A DNA stretch of 11,338 nt from an uncultured Collinsella sp. Its GTDB lineage: Bacteria > Actinomycetota > Coriobacteriia > Coriobacteriales > Coriobacteriaceae. Shown here piece after piece: positions 6,367 to 11,338 of the stretch. Below the pieces are notes generated by a model. That model worked only from the letters and a program-made list of their open reading frames with translations. It was not told the origin of the DNA and did not search any database. The DNA lies in contig CABUUJ010000063.1 in NCBI GenBank assembly GCA_902494715.1, positions 1 through 11,338 on the forward strand, in the 5' to 3' direction. The first letter of the stretch is position 1. Each line of letters opens with the position of its first letter. The position numbers were made by a program, and so were the translations under genes.

Positions 6367-8334
6367 CTAGCGCAGGGACCTCAGGCCGCCGGCGTCCTTG
6401 TCGAGCACCGTAAAGCGTACGGCATCCAGGTGCTCCAAGATGCTGATGGCACGTTTGCGCGACACACCCAGCGCCTCGCGCAGCACGCTCGTGGTGGCAG
6501 CGCCGCCGGCATCGGCGATAGCGGCGGCAACAAGCTCGCGCGCATGGGCCTCGGCGGCAGCAGACAGGGCAACGTCGCGCTCGACCTTCACGATCGAGCG
6601 ATTGAGCGAAAGCTCGCGCAGGGCACGCGTCATGGTGTCGCGATCGAGCTGCAGTTGCTCGCCCACCTCGGGCAACGTCGGTGCATCGAGGCCGGCTTCA
6701 TCCAGCAAGGCAACGATCCGATCGCAGGCCTCTCGCACCACGCGTGCGGCTGCGGCGGCCGAATGCGGATCGAATACCTCGGCGCCCTCGGCGGCGCACA
6801 CGCCACGCGAGCAGCCCTCGGCAATCAGAGCCGCGGCAACCGTATCGTCAGCGGCAGGCCACGCAGCATGGGCAACGGCGCCGGGCGTAAAGCCCGTCTC
6901 CTTGGGAGACGCCGTATGCATGGCTGACAGGGTCGCCGCCAGTGCATCCATCGCGGCGTCGAGCACCACGGCGTCCGCCAAGAGGTCCGCATCACCCGCG
7001 TCAAGCTTGCGAACAGAGCCCTGCGACACCAACCCGCGCAGTGCGGCATCGACCTCGCCGACACCAAGATCCAAAGCTTCGGCGACATCAACCGCCGTAA
7101 CCGGCAGCATCTGCAGCGCCAGCCAAGCGCCCAACCCGCCCGCGATATCGCCGGACTCAAGCGCCGCAAACAGTGCGCGCTCGCCGGCAGAAAGCTCGCG
7201 CGAGCGACGGCAGCGCGAAAGCAGCACGCGCCCGCCGCCGATGAGCATAACGGGCGAATACGACAGCACCACGGCATGGTCTCCGGCACACAGCGGCAGC
7301 GGCTCCTCCAGGCGCACCTGCACGGTACGGGTCTCGCCCACCGCCATGGGGGCCTCGCCCTCCAAAAGCATGATGCGGCCGACGACCTCGGCCGTGCCGG
7401 CCATCACATGCACACGCGCGCCCGACTCGAGCACGCGCGGCTTGGTGCCCTCGCGGCCCAGGTAGGTGAACGTCATCATAAAGCGCAACGTCTGGCCAAA
7501 GCGGTCCGCCACGCCCAGCATCTCGCCACGGTCAAGCGCCGCGACACCGTCACCAACTAGGTTGAGCGCCACACGCTGACCAGGCAGCGCGCGCGGCGTA
7601 TCGCCATGCACCTGAATCCCGCGCACGCGACAGACCGTACGCGACGGCAAAGCCATCAGCTCGTCGCCCACCGCAACCGGCGCATCGTGCAGCGTTCCCG
7701 TTACGACAGTGCCGACGCCCTTAATCGTAAAGCAGCGGTCAATCGGCAGGCGCGGCGCGGCATCGGTGCGCTCGGCACGGTCGCGGCAGGCATCCCAGCA
7801 GGCACTTACCTGCTCGTCGAGCACCGCAAGCAGCCCGTCGATCCCCTCGCCCGTCTTAGACGACACGGGCACAATCGGCGCGCCCGCAAACACGGTACCC
7901 GACAAAAAGTCATCGACATCGAGCTCGGCAAGCTCGGTCATCTCGGCATCGGCCAGGTCGCACATCGTCAGCGCGACCACCATATGCGTAACGCCCAGCA
8001 GCTCCAGCACATGCACGTGCTCGCGGGTCTGCGGCATCACGCCCTCGACGGCCGAAACCACCAGCACGGCAACGTCGATACCCGTGGCGCCCTGCACCAT
8101 GGCGCGCAGGTAATGCGCGTGGCCCGGCACGTCGACCAGGCCGACGATCTTGCCACTCGGCAGCGCCAGTTCGCCAAAGCCAAGCTCCACCGTCATGCCG
8201 CGACGACGCTCAACTTCCAGGCGGTCGGGGTTTTTACCCGTCAGCGCCTCGATGAGCGCCGACTTACCGTGGTCGACATGTCCCGCCGTACCTACGATAA
8301 CGGGGCATTCCACCAACGCTTCGGCCTCACTCAT
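6367..8334 (-). CDS. selB: Selenocysteine-specific translation elongation factor SelB
   Basis: A protein of 655 residues, within the usual 600-650 range or slightly above. It is a GTPase that brings Sec-tRNA to the ribosome at UGA codons followed by a SECIS hairpin. The N-terminal GTPase domain shows the P-loop GTAGHVDHGKS at 15-25, the SelB-type switch DRLEVERRRGMTVELGF at 38-54, DVPGH at 68-72 and SSK at 158-160. The fourth GTPase motif is TMCD at 123-126, where E. coli SelB has TKAD, so the usual Lys is Met. EF-Tu-like domains 2 and 3 follow. The C-terminal half holds the winged-helix repeats that bind SECIS; the last one contains the typical ALGVSRKRAISILEHLD. The ATG overlaps the selA stop by four bases (ATGA), so translation is coupled. 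The stop is TAG at 6367-6369, followed by a palindrome and selC. Confidence 0.97.
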   Translation of the reverse strand: MSEAEALVECPVIVGTAGHVDHGKSALIEALTGKNPDRLEVERRRGMTVELGFGELALPSGKIVGLVDVPGHAHYLRAMVQGATGIDVAVLVVSAVEGVMPQTREHVHVLELLGVTHMVVALTMCDLADAEMTELAELDVDDFLSGTVFAGAPIVPVSSKTGEGIDGLLAVLDEQVSACWDACRDRAERTDAAPRLPIDRCFTIKGVGTVVTGTLHDAPVAVGDELMALPSRTVCRVRGIQVHGDTPRALPGQRVALNLVGDGVAALDRGEMLGVADRFGQTLRFMMTFTYLGREGTKPRVLESGARVHVMAGTAEVVGRIMLLEGEAPMAVGETRTVQVRLEEPLPLCAGDHAVVLSYSPVMLIGGGRVLLSRCRRSRELSAGERALFAALESGDIAGGLGAWLALQMLPVTAVDVAEALDLGVGEVDAALRGLVSQGSVRKLDAGDADLLADAVVLDAAMDALAATLSAMHTASPKETGFTPGAVAHAAWPAADDTVAAALIAEGCSRGVCAAEGAEVFDPHSAAAAARVVREACDRIVALLDEAGLDAPTLPEVGEQLQLDRDTMTRALRELSLNRSIVKVERDVALSAAAEAHARELVAAAIADAGGAATTSVLREALGVSRKRAISILEHLDAVRFTVLDKDAGGLRSLR

Positions 8335-9788
8335 CGGCGCACCGCCTTCTCAACGCATGCGGCAAGCGTCGATGCCGCCGTCTCGATATCGCGGTCGCCC
8401 ATAAGCGTACGGACGTCAAACAAAATGCGATCGTGCGAGGTTCGCGTGACGACCGGCGTGTCGAAGTCCTGGACAAGCGAGCGCTTGAGCGCATCGACCG
8501 TCAGGCGCGCGTCAACAAGACGCACGGCAACGCACATGGTGGGCAGCTCGACGGTAGGCAGCGAGCCGCCGCCGGGAGTCGACGATTCCTCGACGATCTC
8601 CACCTGAACGACGCACGGGCAACCGGCCTTTTCGAGCCCGGCGACCATACGATCGCGCAGCTTGCGGGCACGTCGCTCCAAATGGGCCTGCGGCAGCGTA
8701 AGCATGCTGAGCACCGGAATATCGCGATGGGCCACGTCGGCACCGTCCATGTAGATACGCAGCGTGGCCTCGAGCGCCGACAGAGCCAGTTTGCCCGGAC
8801 GCAGAGCACGCATGAGCGGATGTGCGCCGCAGGCCTGGACCAGATCGCGACGGCCCATGATAATACCCGCCTGTGCGGCACCGAGCAGTTTATCGCCCGA
8901 GCACGACACCAGATCGAGCCCAGCCGCTACCGAAGCCGGCGTGGTTTCTTCGCCGCCGCGCACCAAGATGTCGTCGGGCAACAGCGCGCCCGACCCCTGG
9001 TCCTCGTAGAACATCAGGCCATGCTTGTGAGTAAGCGCCGCAAGCTCCCGAGAACCCACCTCCTCGTGAAAGCCCTCGATGCGATAGTTAGAAGGATGGA
9101 CCTTAAGGATCATCGCCGTATCGGGCGTGATGGCGCGCTCGTAGTCGCCCAAATGCGTGCGGTTGGTGGCGCCGACCTCGACGAGTTTGGCGCCCGAAGC
9201 CGCCATGACATCGGGGATGCGGAAGCTGCCGCCGATCTCGACAAGCTCGCCGCGGCTGACGATGACCTCCTTGCCTGCGGCATGGGTCGCCAGCACCAGC
9301 AGCACCGCGGCGGCATTGTTGTTGACCACGAGCGCGTCCTCGGCACCGGTGAGCGAGCGAATCAGCTGCGCGGCGTGCTCCTTGCGCGACCCGCGCGAAC
9401 AGGTGTCCACACTGTACTCGAGCGTACTGTACCCGCGCGCAACCTCGGCCACGGCCTTTGCCGCCGACTCCGCGAGCGGGGCTCGGCCCAGGTTGGTATG
9501 GATGACCACACCCGTGGCGTTGACGGCAGGACGCAGGCTTGGCAGTGCGGATCGATGTGCACGCCACTCGATCGCCGAGGCCAGCTCGCGCTTAGAGCGC
9601 GGGGCGGCACCGGCGCGAATGGCGGAGCGCTCCTCGTCGAGCTCGGCCGTGACGGCGGTATGCACCACCGCGTCGCAGGTCTCCCCCGCCGCCTTCACAA
9701 CCGGCCACTCTGCGAGCAACTCGTTGACGGAAGGAATAGCGCGAAGGCGGGCGCGTACCTCATCGGACATGTTCTGGCTATCGCTCAT
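8331..9788 (-). CDS. selA: L-seryl-tRNA(Sec) selenium transferase
   Basis: A full-length PLP enzyme of 485 residues, slightly longer than the usual 460-475. It turns seryl-tRNA-Sec into selenocysteyl-tRNA using selenophosphate, as a cytosolic homodecamer in studied bacteria. Hallmarks are NATGVVIHTNLGRAPL at 90-105, VNNNAAAVLL at 155-164, the EDQGSGAL segment at 262-269, and the PLP lysine Lys300 in SGDKLLGAAQAG. E. coli reads GGPQ where GAAQ occurs here. The ATG at 9788 has a weak GAAAGG upstream; a second ATG seven codons in (9770) is possible. The gene follows the oxidoreductase by 76 bases and overlaps selB. SelD, the selenophosphate donor enzyme, is not in the window. Confidence 0.97.
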   Translation of the reverse strand: MSDSQNMSDEVRARLRAIPSVNELLAEWPVVKAAGETCDAVVHTAVTAELDEERSAIRAGAAPRSKRELASAIEWRAHRSALPSLRPAVNATGVVIHTNLGRAPLAESAAKAVAEVARGYSTLEYSVDTCSRGSRKEHAAQLIRSLTGAEDALVVNNNAAAVLLVLATHAAGKEVIVSRGELVEIGGSFRIPDVMAASGAKLVEVGATNRTHLGDYERAITPDTAMILKVHPSNYRIEGFHEEVGSRELAALTHKHGLMFYEDQGSGALLPDDILVRGGEETTPASVAAGLDLVSCSGDKLLGAAQAGIIMGRRDLVQACGAHPLMRALRPGKLALSALEATLRIYMDGADVAHRDIPVLSMLTLPQAHLERRARKLRDRMVAGLEKAGCPCVVQVEIVEESSTPGGGSLPTVELPTMCVAVRLVDARLTVDALKRSLVQDFDTPVVTRTSHDRILFDVRTLMGDRDIETAASTLAACVEKAVRR

Positions 9789-9864
9789 GTGCGGCCTTTC
9801 AAAACCAAAGGTGAATCAATCGTTCGAACGTCAAACCATCAGCCAATTCGATCGGCTGAGTCAA
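9789..9864 (-). other. Spacer before selA with two small dyad symmetries
   Basis: This 76-base gap separates the oxidoreductase stop and selA. It holds a perfect 10-base palindrome CGTTCGAACG (9821-9830) and a 6-bp stem-loop (TCAGCC at 9839-9844 with GGCTGA at 9854-9859). On the minus strand a TTGACG overlaps this stretch, but no matching -10 is seen. Either readthrough from the upstream gene or a local regulated promoter is possible. Confidence 0.35.
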
Positions 9865-11338
9865 TCAATCGCTATTATCCTCGCGCGCCGCGATCTTTTC
9901 CACGCGAACAGCGTTTTCCTGGGTGAGCGCGGCGCCCGTCAACGGGTCCCAACGCAACGGTGTATGGTCGAGTGGGCCGACGCCCAAGCCTTGAGCGCCA
10001 CCGGCATCAGCGCCAAACGAACGTCCGCCGGGGGCGGCCGACGTAAAGATGCACGCCGGATGCAGGTACGGCGTCGTCTCCACGCGAACGCGGTCGCGGC
10101 CCATATCGCTCACGAGTTCGACGATCTCGCCGTCGGCAATACCCATGCACGCAGCAGCATCGGCATTCATCTGCACGGCATCCAGGTCCGATCCAGCCTC
10201 GGCGGCACCTTGGGCCGCAAGCCTTCGCGAGGTATGCGACTCAAAGGGACGATTGCCGCTAATGAGGCGAAACATCCCCGGACCGGGCTCCACCATGGGA
10301 GCGATCCAGTTGGGTACACGACCCATGCCGGCTCGTTCCCATACGTCGCTTGCCAGCGCAATCTTGCCGCCGGCAAGCGGAATCACCGGCTCGCCCGTAC
10401 GCGACGGCAACGCAACACCCGTGTCGGCCCAGCCGCGCTCCTTGAGCTCGTCCAGATTGATCCCAAAAGGCGCCACCTGGGCAGCCGCCAGATCGTCAGA
10501 CGTAAACTGGAAGTACTCGCCCACGCCACACGCCTGCGCCAGACCGGCAAAAATCTCCCGACCGGGACGCGTGTCGTCATGCTGCACGGGCAGCACGGCG
10601 TTGCGGTAGAACACGCGCGCATCGTTGACGCCCGCCACCGTTCCCACGCCGCGGTCGGCCTCCAGATACGTCACGTCGGGCAGCACGAAGTCAGAAGCGC
10701 GCGCTGTCTCGGACCAGCGAATATCAATCGTCACGAGCAAGTCAAGCTGCTGCAAAATACCCAACCAAGCCTGCGCATTGCCATAGCCCGCACCGGGGTT
10801 ACTGGCATAGACGATGAGCCCACGCAAATCGCCGGCAAGAATCGACTGACCGATGGTCGTGCACAGACCGCGCACCGGATCGACCAGCGGATAGCGCTCG
10901 GACCCCAACTTGGGCTCACGCGGCATTGACGGCGTCGCAAAGCGTGCGGGATCAAGGTCGCCCAGCGCAAGCGGTGTAGGTGGATTGAGCGCGCCGCCCG
11001 CATGTCCAATACAGCCCAGCAGCACATCGACCAGACATATCGCGCGCGCGGTCTGGGTGCTATTGGCATACGCGATGCCAATGCCGCCATGAAAACCGGC
11101 GTCCACTATGGCAGCAGGCGCGGCGGCAGCCAGATCGCGCGCCGTGGCGGCGATCTCTGCGGCCGGCACGTCGCACATCGACTCGGCCCACTCGGGCGTC
11201 CAAGCATGGGCCGCCTGCGCAAGCTCGTCAAAACCCGTGGTATAGCGGGCAACAAACTCGCGGTCGTACAAGTCCTCGGCAATGAGCACATGCGCAATGC
11301 CCAGCAGCAAGGCTAGGTCGCAGCCCGGGCGTACGCGC
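9865..11338 (-). CDS. Molybdopterin oxidoreductase catalytic subunit (DMSO reductase superfamily), C-terminal part
   Basis: The frame is open from the right edge to TGA at 9865-9867, giving the last 490 residues; the N-terminus is outside. The first visible residues, PGCDLALLLGIAHVLIAE then DREFVARYTTGFDEL, are typical of the bis-MGD oxidoreductase core in thiosulfate/polysulfide reductase and formate-dehydrogenase-like enzymes. A later segment with NSTQTARAICLVDVLLGCIG then GGALNPP points to the PhsA/PsrA-like side of the family. The last 120 residues or so form the dinucleotide-binding beta-barrel domain, with GDLDPARF earlier and the end at QENAVRVEKI. The 4Fe-4S motif and the Mo ligand (Cys, Ser or Sec) are not in the window, so substrate and selenoprotein status cannot be told. 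It precedes selA by 76 bases on the same strand, and mobA downstream would supply its cofactor. Confidence 0.88.
   Translation of the reverse strand, partial: RVRPGCDLALLLGIAHVLIAEDLYDREFVARYTTGFDELAQAAHAWTPEWAESMCDVPAAEIAATARDLAAAAPAAIVDAGFHGGIGIAYANSTQTARAICLVDVLLGCIGHAGGALNPPTPLALGDLDPARFATPSMPREPKLGSERYPLVDPVRGLCTTIGQSILAGDLRGLIVYASNPGAGYGNAQAWLGILQQLDLLVTIDIRWSETARASDFVLPDVTYLEADRGVGTVAGVNDARVFYRNAVLPVQHDDTRPGREIFAGLAQACGVGEYFQFTSDDLAAAQVAPFGINLDELKERGWADTGVALPSRTGEPVIPLAGGKIALASDVWERAGMGRVPNWIAPMVEPGPGMFRLISGNRPFESHTSRRLAAQGAAEAGSDLDAVQMNADAAACMGIADGEIVELVSDMGRDRVRVETTPYLHPACIFTSAAPGGRSFGADAGGAQGLGVGPLDHTPLRWDPLTGAALTQENAVRVEKIAAREDNSD

Noticed and set aside
8433..10929. Overlapping plus-strand open frames of 497 and 590 codons opposite selA and the oxidoreductase
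   Set aside because: They are antisense to two clear genes, overlap each other, and have no motifs or upstream ribosome binding sites I can see.
1..11338. CRISPR array, rRNA, transposase or phage genes
   Set aside because: No regularly spaced repeats, rRNA segments or mobile-element proteins were seen on either strand.
1..11338. In-frame UGA (selenocysteine) codons within the annotated genes
   Set aside because: All genes read through without internal stops in the parts I translated; the only TGA codons in frame are ordinary ends, such as those of selA and the oxidoreductase.

Overview
The window is GC-rich bacterial DNA, and every gene I can support lies on the minus strand. Tightly packed genes, a bacterial-type selenocysteine (Sec) system, molybdenum enzymes and short palindromic intergenic repeats suggest an anaerobic actinobacterium of the Coriobacteriia, most like Collinsella. 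That assignment comes from remembered protein style and repeat patterns, not from a search.

In transcription order (high to low coordinates): (1) the C-terminal part of a DMSO-reductase-superfamily molybdopterin oxidoreductase, cut by the right edge. (2) selA and selB, overlapping by 4 bases: Sec synthase and the Sec-specific elongation factor. (3) a palindromic repeat, then selC, a 97-nt tRNA-Sec with anticodon UCA and encoded CCA. (4) mobA (molybdenum cofactor guanylyltransferase) and a DUF3343 protein (putative Se/S carrier-like family) with an added cysteine-rich N-terminus. (5) a REP-like palindrome and the leader of gdhA. (6) gdhA, a class I glutamate dehydrogenase with a strong intrinsic terminator. 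(7) a second palindrome sharing its outer arms with the one beside selC. (8) a two-gene operon for a xanthine-dehydrogenase-family molybdenum hydroxylase: the FAD subunit, then a fused 2Fe-2S/molybdenum subunit cut by the left edge.

The common theme is selenium plus molybdenum. SelA, tRNA-Sec and SelB are the machinery for inserting Sec at UGA. MobA finishes the bis-MGD cofactor used by enzymes such as formate dehydrogenase or the oxidoreductase upstream of selA. The DUF3343 protein is a candidate for handling selenium or sulfur. SelD (selenophosphate synthetase), which this pathway needs, is not in the window. No in-frame UGA selenoprotein is visible either; the active-site region of the upstream oxidoreductase lies outside.

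The most notable points are unusual details in the Sec machinery (C33 and a G-A mismatch in tRNA-Sec; TMCD in place of TKxD in SelB), the cysteine-rich DUF3343 protein in the sel cluster, and a pair of dispersed palindromes with conserved outer and covarying inner arms.
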